Assembly (NCBI GenBank): GCA_965197405.1
Contig: OZ240206.1
Coordinates: 248,001-312,000 of the forward strand
Source of the DNA: G965197405 sp965197405
Lineage (GTDB): Bacteria; Chloroflexota; Dehalococcoidia; Lucifugimonadales; JAGWBF01
DNA: 64,000 nucleotides
Direction: 5' to 3'
The notes under the pieces were generated by a model. It searched no databases and was not told where the DNA came from. It saw nothing but the letters and a program-made list of their open reading frames with translations. The first letter of the stretch is position 1. Every line of letters begins with the position of its first letter. This document shows, piece by piece, positions 24,314-32,661 of the stretch. Position numbers and translations under genes: made by a program.

Positions 24314-26008
24314 CTAGCCTACCATGTCATAGCTGCGGAGCAGCTTGCCGGGCAGCGCGCCTGTGCAGTCGTTCCCCTCAAAGGTAACTCCGCCATTGAC
24401 TATCGTGTAGCGCAGGCCCGTGGGCTTCTGAATCAGTCGCCGCTCCCCACCGGGGAAATCGGTATCGAAGACGGGCTTGCTGTACACGAACCCAAGCTCC
24501 TCCTGGCTGTAAACAATGATGTCCGCCCAGTTCCCCACTCGGAGCGTGCCCCGGTCCTTGAAGTCCGCGAACCAGGCTGGCAGGGCGCTTATCTTGTAGT
24601 GGCCCTCTTCCAGGGTCATCACCTGCTTATCACGGACCCAGTGACTCAAGAAATGAATGGGCCACACGGAGTTGGCGGTGAACCTTGTATGAGCGCCGCC
24701 GTCGGAGACCGAGATATGGGAATGGGGGTTCTTGATGGCCCGCTCCAACGACTCTTCGGTGGCGGCCGCAGCCGGGTGGCCGAAATCGGTCTGCAGCTGC
24801 TCGTCTATGGCCAGGTCCAGGAAGGCGTCCAGGGGGTCCTTACCCTGCATCCTCGCCACATCCGCGATGCTCAGTCCCTCGTACTGGTAGTTCCGCTCAT
24901 AGGCGACCTGAAGCACAGTCATCCTGTCCCAGTCGGTCCTGGCGAGGTGCAACGCCTCCGTGTTCGCCTCCACGTCTCGCTTCATGGCCGCGCGGGTGGC
25001 CGGGTCGCTCAGCTTGGCCATCCGCTCCTCGACGTCGCCCACCAGGGGCTGGACCCAGTTGGGCAGGTAGTCGAAGAGGTTATACTCCGCCAGCGTGAAC
25101 TGGGCCTGTAGCTCCATCTCGAGCTCTTGAGCAAGCACGGTGAGGCCTTCGGCATGGGTCGAGTCGAGCCAGGGGCCGGCGTCGTCCGCCGCACCCACGT
25201 GAAGCGGGCGCCCGCTGGTCCGCACCATCTGGGTCAGGAGGTCATACTGCGCCCTGCGCTCATCCGCCGAGTGGCCAAAGCCTACGGTCCACCCTATGTG
25301 GCCCACACCGAACTGGGACATTATGTCAGCTAGAGCCAGGTATTCCTCATTCGAAGCCACATGACTGGGCAGGAAACTTCCATCCTCGGGCCGGTCTTCC
25401 ATGTTCTTGTCCGCAGAGATGCCAAAGGCCCCGGCCTTCATCCCTTCGTAGAAGATTTGCTTCATCTGGTTAAGCTCCGCCTCTGTCACAGAGGTCCTCT
25501 CGCGGGCGGGTATCATCCCTAGCACGTACCCGCGCACGGGTGAGAAGGGGACCAGCGCTCCAACATTGACGCCCAATCCCTGGCGGTCGAGGCTATCCAG
25601 GTACTGGGGAAAGGTCTCCCAGTCCCAACGCATCCCCCTTCGCATGGACTCCAGGGGGATGGCCTCGATGCGGTTCATCATCCGCATATTCAGGTCCCTG
25701 TCGTCGGGCCTTGTGGGTGCGAAGCCAAACCCGCACTGGCCGATGGTCAGGGAGGTCACCCCGAACCAGCCGGACAGGGTGGCGTAGGGGTCCCAGTTGA
25801 GCTGGGCATCGTAGTGGGTGTGCAGGTCAATGGCGCCGGGGGCCACGATGCAGCCGCTAGCGTCTATCTCCTTGACGCCGCCCGGGGCTATCCTACCGCT
25901 AATCCTGGCTACCCTTCCGTTCTTTACGGCCAGGTCTGCCCTGTAACGGGGAATGCCCGTGCCGTCCACAACAGTACCCCCACGAATGACCAGGTCATAT
26001 TCAGCCAT
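24314..26008 (-). CDS. N-acyl-D-amino-acid deacylase-like amidohydrolase
   Basis: 564 residues from ATG 26008, which has GGAGGG six bases upstream. An extra start at 26026 would only add six residues. The N-terminal composite beta domain (MAEYDLVIRGGTVVDGTG) leads to the metal motif AIDLHTHYDAQ near residue 68. The C-terminal metal and proton-shuttling aspartate are likely in SVSDGGAHTRFT. These are features of the D-aminoacylase branch of the amidohydrolase superfamily. The substrate is unknown. Many uncultivated Chloroflexota carry several such paralogues. Confidence 0.88.
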   Translation of the reverse strand: MAEYDLVIRGGTVVDGTGIPRYRADLAVKNGRVARISGRIAPGGVKEIDASGCIVAPGAIDLHTHYDAQLNWDPYATLSGWFGVTSLTIGQCGFGFAPTRPDDRDLNMRMMNRIEAIPLESMRRGMRWDWETFPQYLDSLDRQGLGVNVGALVPFSPVRGYVLGMIPARERTSVTEAELNQMKQIFYEGMKAGAFGISADKNMEDRPEDGSFLPSHVASNEEYLALADIMSQFGVGHIGWTVGFGHSADERRAQYDLLTQMVRTSGRPLHVGAADDAGPWLDSTHAEGLTVLAQELEMELQAQFTLAEYNLFDYLPNWVQPLVGDVEERMAKLSDPATRAAMKRDVEANTEALHLARTDWDRMTVLQVAYERNYQYEGLSIADVARMQGKDPLDAFLDLAIDEQLQTDFGHPAAAATEESLERAIKNPHSHISVSDGGAHTRFTANSVWPIHFLSHWVRDKQVMTLEEGHYKISALPAWFADFKDRGTLRVGNWADIIVYSQEELGFVYSKPVFDTDFPGGERRLIQKPTGLRYTIVNGGVTFEGNDCTGALPGKLLRSYDMVG

Positions 26009-26069
26009 GACGTACCCTCCTAGCATCTATTATTCGACATAGTGGTGAAATACGGGCTGCCACCGGGCC

Positions 26070-26099
26070 AGTCTATTGCACCAGGCGTCCCCTTGTCAA
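26070..26099 (-). promoter_or_regulatory. promoter of the amidohydrolase gene (TTGACA-N18-TAGACT)
   Basis: Minus-strand TTGACA (26099-26094) and TAGACT (26075-26070), 18 bases apart. Leader of about 55 nt to the ATG at 26008. Confidence 0.55.
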
Positions 26100-26150
26100 T
26101 TATCGGGGAGTGGCGGTCAGGGTCTTCACAACCTCTCTCACGTCATTATC

Positions 26151-26256
26151 ATGGAAATGCCCTTCGTCATACCCACGAAAGTGGGTATCCACAGCCCCTA
26201 TCTCTGGACTCCCGCTTTCGCGGGAGTGACGATGGGGGAAGTCCGGCCTCCACCTT
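26151..26256. repeat. dispersed repeat with CCCGCTTTCGCGGGAGTGACG
   Basis: Begins ATGGAAATG, holds ACCCAC-GAAA-GTGGGT and CCCGC-TTTC-GCGGG hairpins, and ends with TTCAT. Same family as the copies at 2495-2601 and 56409-56537. Confidence 0.65.
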
Positions 26257-26598
26257 CATCCCCCCTGATGTGGCCCGGCAAGGCCATGAGGGATTCCGAG
26301 CGCAGCGAGGAATCTAAAAATCCATGCTCTCGAAGTAGAGCAGGTAGGAAACGCTACCGGAGTCGCGCGGATTTCAACGCGGCGAAGGAAATCGCCCACA
26401 ACAGGAGCCTTCGCCCGGTTGGGAGGGCTTCAAGAGCTATGCTGTAGAGAGGGGATAGTCTGAGGACTCCTGGGCTATGACCGTCACCCCTTGCTAGGCA
26501 CCCCACACCCCAACGCGCCTATCTGGAGGTTGCCCCAATCTGCCGCCGCCACTACACCACTCAGGTCGGCTCTCGATTGGCCTCAGACTACAGTGTAT
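26257..26598. other. gene-free intergenic region
   Basis: Part of the 800-base gap between the amidohydrolase and the solute-binding protein. It holds one single arm of the CCGAGCGCAGCGAGGAATCT repeat at about 26295-26320. No coding frame with good composition was found in the rest. Confidence 0.5.
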
Positions 26599-26682
26599 TA
26601 GGAGTTACGCAGTTAGATGTGAAAATCTATCGCAGGGCAAATTTGCCCAGCTATGGAATTGCTCCCAACTGCGCAAGTCCTA
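26599..26682. mobile_element. 84-bp MITE-like element with 18-bp terminal inverted repeats
   Basis: The left end TAGGAGTTACGCAGTTAG (26599-26616) and the right end, read on the other strand, TAGGACTTGCGCAGTTGG (26682-26665) match at 15 of 18 positions. The pentamer TGTAT stands directly outside both ends (26594-26598 and 26683-26687), as expected for a target-site duplication. The perfect 14-bp palindrome GGGCAAATTTGCCC (26635-26648) lies near the middle. There is no coding capacity, so it would need a transposase in trans. Confidence 0.65.
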
Positions 26683-26766
26683 TGTATATCAAAATCCGAC
26701 GGGGAGTTGCACGCTACGTCAGGCCCCTGGATTGACCCGGGAGCCAGGCTGGTTGCCTGGTCCCTA

Positions 26767-26800
26767 CCCTAACCTCACCTCCGGTTGAGGTGAGGTAGGG
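26767..26800 (-). terminator. hairpin after the solute-binding protein gene
   Basis: Stem CCCTA-A-CCTCACCT / AGGTGAGGTAGGG with one bulge, 12 bases beyond the stop codon at 26812 on the minus strand. No clear T-run follows, so it is a candidate terminator or mRNA 3'-end stabiliser. Confidence 0.45.
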
Positions 26801-26811
26801 CTAATGTTCAT

Positions 26812-28710
26812 CTAATACTCGTCGTCCAGGAACTCGTGCTCATGCTTCAATCGAGTGTATAGGCTCCAATGCTTGACGAAAGGTCCAACAGACTGCCCAT
26901 CGGTGACCTTGATCTTTCTGCTCACCACCTGGATGAGGGGGAACCAGGACTGCTCCACATATCCGTTGTCCATCTCTGTATAGAGGATCCGCTGCATCTC
27001 ATAGACGAGAGCTTTGCGCTTCTCCGGGTCCAACTCCCGGCTTTGCCGGTTCCAAAGGTCTGTGACCCTGGGGTCAGTCCAGCCGGACCAGTTGTTCTCG
27101 TGGGGCAGGTAATTGCGGGCAAAGGAGTCATCAGGGTCAGGGATCATATTCGCTCTGCCGCCACTGGTCATCTCGAAGTCCCCCAGGTTATTGACGTGAA
27201 CGGTGGAGGCGAAGTCGTGGAGCACCGCTGTTATTTTAATGGGCAGGACGCTCTCCCACTGCTCCTTTACCGCCAGCCCCAAGTCGGCGAAATTGAGGAT
27301 TTGCCATAGAACGTAGGAAGTCTCAAGGGGGTTATCTTCCGTGTAGCCGGCGGCTGCCATGAGGGATTGGGCTTCAGCTATGTCGTCAGGATGCTTCTCA
27401 CCGTTCAGCAGCCTGTAGCCCGGATAGGTCAGTAGCTCCTCTTCGGGGAGGGCCATTGGGTTGCCCGGTCCCATGGCTGCGCCGAGACCTCCCCTTCCCC
27501 CGTACAAGCCTTCTCTAAGGATACTGCGGTTAATGGTCAGCTGTAGTGCTCTCCTTACCCTCGCGTCATCGAAGGGAGGCCGCAAGACATTCAGGATGAT
27601 CGCCGGGGCACCCGCCGCGTCGAACCAGTAGATGCCGAACTTCTCCGTGAACTCCTCGTCGCGCTCAAGCCTCTGAGCGTCGTCTACGCCCATTTGACAG
27701 ATGGCATCCATGCACATGAGGATTCGCTCAGTCCTGAAGGCGGCGGTCTCGGTCCCTATATCAGTTATGAAGAAGGCCTTGTAGCCGTCCCAGTAAGGGA
27801 GACCTTCTTTCCAGTAGTTGACGTTCTTCTCGAACTCGGCGGCGACGCCGTGCTCGTTTGTCACAGCCTTGAAGGGGCCGCCGGCCACGGTATGTTCCTC
27901 AAAGATTTCCAGGTCCACGTCCGTCCCGTCCAGTATATGCTGCGGCAGTACCTTCATGTAGTCGGTGGCAAAGAAGGACAGGAAGGCCGGTGAGGGGTAT
28001 TTAATGGTCACGCTTACGGTAAAGTCGTCTACCTTCGCAAAGCCTTCCACGTAGGGGTTAATCTTCCCCGCCATGGGCCTGGGCCCCGGCTGGAACACTA
28101 TCCGGTCCAGGGTGTACGCCGCATCGTCCGCGTCAATTCTCTCGCCGTCCGACCATACAGCGTCCTGACGCATACGGAAGGTCCAGGTGAGGCCATCGTC
28201 GCTCACCGACCAACTCTCGGCCAGGTCGCCGATTATGTCTCCGTCAACGTATGCGGTGTCGTTGAGAGGGTTGAACTCAATCAGCTGATTGTACATCGGC
28301 CCAATCACCTGGATGTCTTCGAGGTACACCGCGGTGTGAGGGTCCCAGGTGCTGGGCGAGCCGGTCGCCGCCTGTGCGGGGATAATTCCACCGTACTTGG
28401 GGCCGGGGCCAGCAACCACAGGCGGGGTCGTAGAAGTGGGCATTGCCATCGCCGTGGGGGTGGCCGCCGGTGCGGGCGCGTCAGTAATGGCTGTCGCTTC
28501 GGGCGCGACGGTGGCCGTCGCTTCGGGCGCAGGCGCGGTGGTGGCCGTCACCTCAGGCGCAGGGCTGGTAGCTGTCGCTTCGGGCGCGGCGCTAGTGGAG
28601 GGGGCTGCGGGAGTGTCTTCGTCTCCTCCACAGGCTACCGCTATCACCAGGACCGCCAACATGGGTATGAGCATCAAAGCCCTGGGTTTCAGGAGCCAAG
28701 AGTACACCAT
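26812..28710 (-). CDS. ABC transporter substrate-binding lipoprotein, family 5 (peptide/opine type)
   Basis: 632 residues. The signal sequence ends with a lipobox at VIAVACGG (cysteine near 27). A Thr/Pro/Ala/Glu linker of about 70 residues follows, built from APEATAT-like units. The binding domain has the SBP_bac_5 signatures: DGLTWTFRMRQDAVWSDGE, DDAAYTLDRIV and FDDARVRRALQLTINRS. It should scavenge peptides or similar solutes outside the membrane. Permease and ATPase genes are not adjacent, so it is an orphan component. The unusually A/T-rich upstream region contrasts with the rest of the window. Confidence 0.9.
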   Translation of the reverse strand: MVYSWLLKPRALMLIPMLAVLVIAVACGGDEDTPAAPSTSAAPEATATSPAPEVTATTAPAPEATATVAPEATAITDAPAPAATPTAMAMPTSTTPPVVAGPGPKYGGIIPAQAATGSPSTWDPHTAVYLEDIQVIGPMYNQLIEFNPLNDTAYVDGDIIGDLAESWSVSDDGLTWTFRMRQDAVWSDGERIDADDAAYTLDRIVFQPGPRPMAGKINPYVEGFAKVDDFTVSVTIKYPSPAFLSFFATDYMKVLPQHILDGTDVDLEIFEEHTVAGGPFKAVTNEHGVAAEFEKNVNYWKEGLPYWDGYKAFFITDIGTETAAFRTERILMCMDAICQMGVDDAQRLERDEEFTEKFGIYWFDAAGAPAIILNVLRPPFDDARVRRALQLTINRSILREGLYGGRGGLGAAMGPGNPMALPEEELLTYPGYRLLNGEKHPDDIAEAQSLMAAAGYTEDNPLETSYVLWQILNFADLGLAVKEQWESVLPIKITAVLHDFASTVHVNNLGDFEMTSGGRANMIPDPDDSFARNYLPHENNWSGWTDPRVTDLWNRQSRELDPEKRKALVYEMQRILYTEMDNGYVEQSWFPLIQVVSRKIKVTDGQSVGPFVKHWSLYTRLKHEHEFLDDEY

Positions 28711-28818
28711 GATCGCACCTCCATGTCTCTAGCGGGCATATACGCCGGTCAACCTCGGTCTCGATGATTAGTGCGGACCTTGAATTGGTATCTGGGTCGA
28801 GATATTTGGACAGAACAC

Positions 28819-28847
28819 AGAGTATCATTCTAATAGTATTTTGTCAA
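28819..28847 (-). promoter_or_regulatory. possible promoter of the solute-binding protein gene
   Basis: Minus-strand TTGACA (28847-28842) with a weak TACTCT (28824-28819) after 17 bases, next to a strongly A/T-rich block (28825-28915) that could act as an upstream activating element. Only the -35 is convincing. Confidence 0.35.
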
Positions 28848-28915
28848 TCATATATAGATTGATAATAATTTCACATATATAGTTATATATTTCACAATAT
28901 ATCATAATTTCGTAA
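28848..28915. other. A/T-rich block
   Basis: About 68 bases made nearly only of A and T runs such as TCATATATAG and GTTATATATTTC, very different from the local composition of roughly 60% GC. It lies upstream of the solute-binding protein gene. An UP element or a binding region for a nucleoid protein are the simplest readings. There is no gene. Confidence 0.5.
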
Positions 28916-29025
28916 CAGACTACTCCGGCATCCGGTTGCCCAGGGACTTTCAGTTCTTGGAGCCAGGTGAATACAGACCCCCACCGCGTGGCCTTGCCAT
29001 GAAAATAGCCTACACTCCCTCTCAT

Positions 29026-29120
29026 GTCATTCCGAGCGCAGCGAGGAATCTAAAAATCCACGCTATCGAGTAAGCCCGCGCTTTAGATTCCTCACTCCGC
29101 TTCGTCCCGTTCGGAATGAC
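29026..29120. repeat. paired-arm dispersed repeat
   Basis: Left arm GTCATTCCGAGCGCAGCGAG...AATCTAAAA and right arm TTTAGATTCCTCACTCCGC...TTCGGAATGAC, in inverted order around a 26-base core. One of the best-preserved two-arm copies. Confidence 0.75.
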
Positions 29121-29141
29121 ATGCAATGGGGCCTGTGGTAC

Positions 29142-29206
29142 ATGAAAATCTCGCTTGTCATACCTCCGAAAGCGGATATAGCGGATATGACGGAGAGTAT
29201 TTTCAT
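29142..29206. repeat. short ATGAAAATC...TATTTTCAT repeat
   Basis: Same outer boundaries as the 2495-2601 family but a much shorter inside, with inverted CATACCTCCG / CGGATATG elements. Confidence 0.55.
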
Positions 29207-29367
29207 GGCAACGGCGTGAAACGCTCCCGGAATTGTGAATGATACGAAGAGGGTTGCGGGTGACATAGGGGGGTGACATGATGCGTGGCCTGTCTGCCAC
29301 CAACCGCGATGACGCATAGGAAACTTAACTACGTGAAATGGAAACGCTACTCGCCTCAAAAGCGCCA

Positions 29368-29396
29368 TTGACAGGCGATGAAGCGCTGACTACACT
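29368..29396 (+). promoter_or_regulatory. promoter (TTGACA-N17-TACACT) ahead of the small EthD-like gene
   Basis: TTGACA at 29368-29373 and TACACT at 29391-29396 with the ideal 17-base spacer. Start near 29403, leader of about 82 nt to ATG 29485. Confidence 0.6.
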
Positions 29397-29484
29397 CGGA
29401 CTTGTCCGATCAAGCGCGCAATTTGGCCGCTGCCAGGGCGAGTTCGGAAAGACCGGTTGATGCTCAGAAAGGAGAGTAACGGCT

Positions 29485-29844
29485 ATGTCAATCAACTCAA
29501 GCTATCTGTTCATAGCCAGCATGGACGTGGACCCCGACAAAGAGGCGGAGTTCAACGACGTATACGACACCGAGCACGTCCCCCTTCTGGAAAAGGTGCC
29601 CGGGGTGCTGTCCGTAGCCCGCTTCCAGCTAGACGACCTGGTGGTGGTCATAGGTGGAGAGAAGCGGACCATACGAGTGGAAAACGAGCCTAAATACGCG
29701 GGTTTCTACGAGCTGGAAAGCCCCGAGGTCCTGACGAGTGACGCCTGGGCCGAAGCGGTGGACAGTGGCAGATGGCCCGAAAACGTCCGCCCATATACCA
29801 AAAACCGGCGGCACGTTCTGATGAAGCGAATCACCCCAAAGTAG
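29485..29844 (+). CDS. dimeric alpha-beta barrel protein (EthD/DUF4286-like)
   Basis: 119 residues. The N-terminal pattern SSYLFIASMDVDPDKEAEFN and YDTEHVPLLEKVPGVLSVARF is that of small ferredoxin-like folds that dimerise into an alpha-beta barrel (EthD, stress-responsive A/B barrel, NIPSNAP). The histidine in the D-x-E-H-V motif is conserved among relatives. Catalysis is not proven. It stands alone between the repeat region and uvrB, with its own promoter and a strong AAGGAG site. Confidence 0.75.
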   Translation: MSINSSYLFIASMDVDPDKEAEFNDVYDTEHVPLLEKVPGVLSVARFQLDDLVVVIGGEKRTIRVENEPKYAGFYELESPEVLTSDAWAEAVDSGRWPENVRPYTKNRRHVLMKRITPK

Positions 29845-29990
29845 CACTATCGGGCCCCGAAGGTGAAGGCGCGGTACAATGCTCGTCCCGTGAGACGCCT
29901 ATGAGACGGACTAGGCCTGCGGGAGTCCCGCGCCGACCCGGTTTTTCGTATATGTAGGGACGCACGAGGCTGCAAGGGCGGCCGGTTGTA

Positions 29991-32012
29991 CTAGCGGCGG
30001 CCTCTGGACCGAGGGGAGGATAGAGGCCCCTTTTCATCAATCGCCAACAGACGCCTCAGCTCGAGCATCTCATCCCGGAACATGGCGGCCTTCTCGAACT
30101 CCAAGCCCTTGGCAGCCGCTTTCATCTGCGACTCCAAGTCCTTGACGACGCGGAATATCTCGTCCTTGGACATCGCCTTCCGCTCGACCACGTAGGGGGA
30201 CCTGGTCTCCGCCACAGACCTGACCCGCTCTGTTATATCCTTGACGGCCTTCCTGATGCCCTGGGGGACTATGCCATTTTCTAAATTATGGGTGTTCTGT
30301 ATGCTGCGGCGGCGGTAGGTCTCATCTATAGCCCGCTTCATGGAGCGCGTGACCGTGTCCGCGTACATGATGACGTGGCCGTCAGAGTGGCGGGCCGCCC
30401 GCCCTATCATCTGAATGAGGGATGACTCGGAGCGCAGGTATCCTTCCTTATCGGCGTCCAGGATGGCCACGAGGCTCACTTCGGGCAAATCCAGGCCCTC
30501 CCTGAGAAGGTTTATGCCCACCACCACGTCATATACTCCCAGGCGCAGGTCGGTGAGAATCTCGGTGCGCTTCAGGGTCTCCAGGTCGGAATGGAGATAG
30601 TGGGTCCTGATGCCCATCTCCCGGAGGTAGTCGTCAAGCTCCTCGGCCATCTTCTTGGTGAGGGTGGTCACCAGGCATCGCTCGCCCTTCTCCACCCTTG
30701 CCTTTATCTGCTCCATGAGGTCGTCTATCTGTCCCTGGGTGGGCTTCACCTCTACGGTGGGGTCCAGCAGGCCGGTGGGCCGTATCACCTGCTCCACCAC
30801 CTGGTTGCTCACCTCCATCTCATGGGGACCGGGCGTCGCCGAGACAAAGATGACCTGGTTTATGTGGTCCTCGAACTCGCGGAAGTTGAGGGGCCTGTTG
30901 TCGAGAGCGGAGGGCAGCCTGAACCCGTAGTCCACCAGGGTCCGCTTCCGGGATATGTCACCGTGGTACATGCCCCGCAGCTGGGGCAGGGTCATGTGAG
31001 ACTCATCAACGAGCAGCAAGTAATCGCTGGGGAAGTAGTCCAGAAGGGTCCAGGGAGAGCTGCCCGGCGCCCTGCGGGACAGGTGCCTAGCATAGTTCTC
31101 CACGCCGGAGCAGAAACCGGTCTCGCGCATCATCTCCAGGTCATAGTTGGTCCGGGACTCCAGGCGGGCCGCTTCCAGTATTTTACCCTCTGCCCGGAGC
31201 TCCTTCAGCCTCTCCTCCAGCTCGACCTGCGCGTCTTGGATAGCCAGGAGCAGCTTTTCCCTGGAGGTGACGAAATGCTTGGCAGGATATATGTCCATCT
31301 CCGGGCGCTGGGCGAGAATCTCGCCGGTGAGGGGGTCTATCTCCACGATGCGCTCCACCTCATCTCCCCAGAACTGTATGCGCACGGCCACTTCCTCGTA
31401 GGCGGGCAATAGCTCCAGGGTATCGCCCTTGATGCGAAACTTGCCCCTGCTCAGGTCCATATCGTTGCGCTCGTACTGCATGGCCACGAGCTGCCGCACC
31501 AGCTGGCTCCTGTTGCGCACCTCGCCCACCTTAATCTGCGCCACAAAGCTGTAGTAGTCTTCGGGGTCTCCAAGACCGTAGATACAGGAGACGGAGGCGA
31601 CGATCAGCACGTCCCGGCGCGTCATAAGAGACCTGGTGGCGGAGAGGCGGAGCTTATCTATCTCCTCGTTAATATCGGCGTCCTTCTCGATATAGGTATC
31701 CGTTTGAGGGACGTAGGCCTCGGGCTGGTAATAATCGTAGTAAGAGACGAAGTACTCCACGGCGTTGTGGGGGAAAAACTCCCTGAACTCGGTGGCAAGC
31801 TGGGCGGCGAGGGTCTTGTTGTGGGCTATCACCAGGGCGGGCCGCTGTAGCCGCTCGACTATATTGGCCATGGTGAAGGTCTTGCCACTGCCGGTGACGC
31901 CCATCAAGGTCTGGTAACGCTGGTTATTCTCCGAGCCGCGCACCAGGTTATCCACAGCATGGGGCTGGTCGCCGGTGGGCTTGAAGTCCGAGACTACTTT
32001 GAATTCAGGCAT
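29991..32012 (-). CDS. uvrB: excinuclease ABC subunit B
   Basis: 673 residues, helicase-fold damage-verification subunit of nucleotide excision repair. Walker A GVTGSGKT is at residues 38-45. The Tyr-rich beta-hairpin that clamps DNA reads YYDYYQPEAYVP near 95. DESHMTLPQ is the DEAD-like motif, and the later motifs QMIGRAARH and RRSIQNTHNLENG are intact. The C-terminal UVR motif that binds UvrA/UvrC is present. Its first 26 codons are duplicated 650 bases upstream (32570-32661), beyond a toxin-antitoxin pair. Confidence 0.97.
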   Translation of the reverse strand: MPEFKVVSDFKPTGDQPHAVDNLVRGSENNQRYQTLMGVTGSGKTFTMANIVERLQRPALVIAHNKTLAAQLATEFREFFPHNAVEYFVSYYDYYQPEAYVPQTDTYIEKDADINEEIDKLRLSATRSLMTRRDVLIVASVSCIYGLGDPEDYYSFVAQIKVGEVRNRSQLVRQLVAMQYERNDMDLSRGKFRIKGDTLELLPAYEEVAVRIQFWGDEVERIVEIDPLTGEILAQRPEMDIYPAKHFVTSREKLLLAIQDAQVELEERLKELRAEGKILEAARLESRTNYDLEMMRETGFCSGVENYARHLSRRAPGSSPWTLLDYFPSDYLLLVDESHMTLPQLRGMYHGDISRKRTLVDYGFRLPSALDNRPLNFREFEDHINQVIFVSATPGPHEMEVSNQVVEQVIRPTGLLDPTVEVKPTQGQIDDLMEQIKARVEKGERCLVTTLTKKMAEELDDYLREMGIRTHYLHSDLETLKRTEILTDLRLGVYDVVVGINLLREGLDLPEVSLVAILDADKEGYLRSESSLIQMIGRAARHSDGHVIMYADTVTRSMKRAIDETYRRRSIQNTHNLENGIVPQGIRKAVKDITERVRSVAETRSPYVVERKAMSKDEIFRVVKDLESQMKAAAKGLEFEKAAMFRDEMLELRRLLAIDEKGPLSSPRSRGRR

Positions 32013-32058
32013 ATTAACTAACCCTCTGTGCTGATTGGTTCCAGGCTAGAAATGGCGA

Positions 32059-32346
32059 TTACAACTCTGGCGGAAAAGACTGCCTGCTATGTACCACAGC
32101 GAGAATGTCTAATTGGTCTTCCTTTATTCGGTAGATAATCCGATATGGACCTTCTATGAGTTCACGTATATCCTGAGCTTTATACTCCGGCACTATCCGT
32201 CCTGAGAGTGGGAAAAGAGCGATTTGCTCCGAGCGTCTGGTCAATCTATCAACCATCTGCCGAGCGTAGAGCGGCGAATTCTGCGTGATGTACTCGTATA
32301 TTGCCAGCAGATGCTCTAATGCCGTGTCTGTCCAGTAAACTCTCAT
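32059..32346 (-). CDS. RelE/ParE-family toxin
   Basis: 95 residues. The start MRVYWTDTALEHLLAIYEYI, the SGRIVPEY centre and the ending RELIEGPYRIIYRIKEDQLDILAVVHSRQ are classic ParE/RelE. It would act either on ribosome-bound mRNA (RelE) or on gyrase (ParE); ParE-like is favoured by the pattern. The start codon overlaps the antitoxin stop (TGAATG/ATGA style), so the pair is coupled. It lies 46 bases before the uvrB start. Confidence 0.87.
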   Translation of the reverse strand: MRVYWTDTALEHLLAIYEYITQNSPLYARQMVDRLTRRSEQIALFPLSGRIVPEYKAQDIRELIEGPYRIIYRIKEDQLDILAVVHSRQSFPPEL

Positions 32347-32531
32347 TCAGATAGCCCAAACTTGGCTCGGACCTCCTTTACATCAACAGTCCGGCCAGCT
32401 TCGCTGTCTTCGCTTCCGGCTTCGATGACCTGCCGCACATATATTCGGTACATCAGGTCTTCCCACGTCGCATCCTCTGGTAGATCATCTACCAGGCGAC
32501 GAGCTTCCTGCTTGACGTTGGAAGTCGGCAT
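32343..32531 (-). CDS. antitoxin of the RelE/ParE pair
   Basis: 62 residues from ATG 32531, which has GGAG six bases upstream. A TTG start at 32561 would add ten residues that read into the duplicated uvrB piece. The protein is small and acidic with a helix-rich pattern (EARRLVDDLPEDATWEDLMYRIYVRQVIEAG). It resembles the stand-alone, partner-binding type of antitoxin without a clear DNA-binding domain. Confidence 0.8.
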   Translation of the reverse strand: MPTSNVKQEARRLVDDLPEDATWEDLMYRIYVRQVIEAGSEDSEAGRTVDVKEVRAKFGLSE

Positions 32532-32569
32532 TTCGTACTCCAATTCCGTTGCTCGAGTCAATGATTTGT

Positions 32570-32661
32570 ATGCCCTGCTGTGCGCCCTTTACCAGAGCAT
32601 CCACGGCGTTGGGCCGGTCCCCGGTGGGGTTGAAATCCGAGACTACTTTGAACTCAGGCAT
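32570..32661 (-). pseudogene. duplicated 5' end of uvrB
   Basis: Read on the minus strand, the first 26 codons give MPEFKVVSDFNPTGDRPNAV and on to ALVKG. This matches UvrB residues 1-26 at 21 positions. At DNA level about 60 of the last 72 bases agree with uvrB. After that the frame diverges, with no Walker A and no further UvrB sequence. The ATG at 32661 overlaps the stop of the PIN-like gene by 8 bases (ATGCCTGA), which suggests that the PIN gene was once directly coupled to a full uvrB. The toxin-antitoxin pair now sits between this scrap and the intact uvrB. Confidence 0.75.

Noticed and set aside
30591..31412. Long open frame opposite uvrB (273 codons)
   Set aside because: It overlaps the intact, well-conserved uvrB entirely. 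Such antisense frames are common in GC-rich genes, and its sequence shows no domain.
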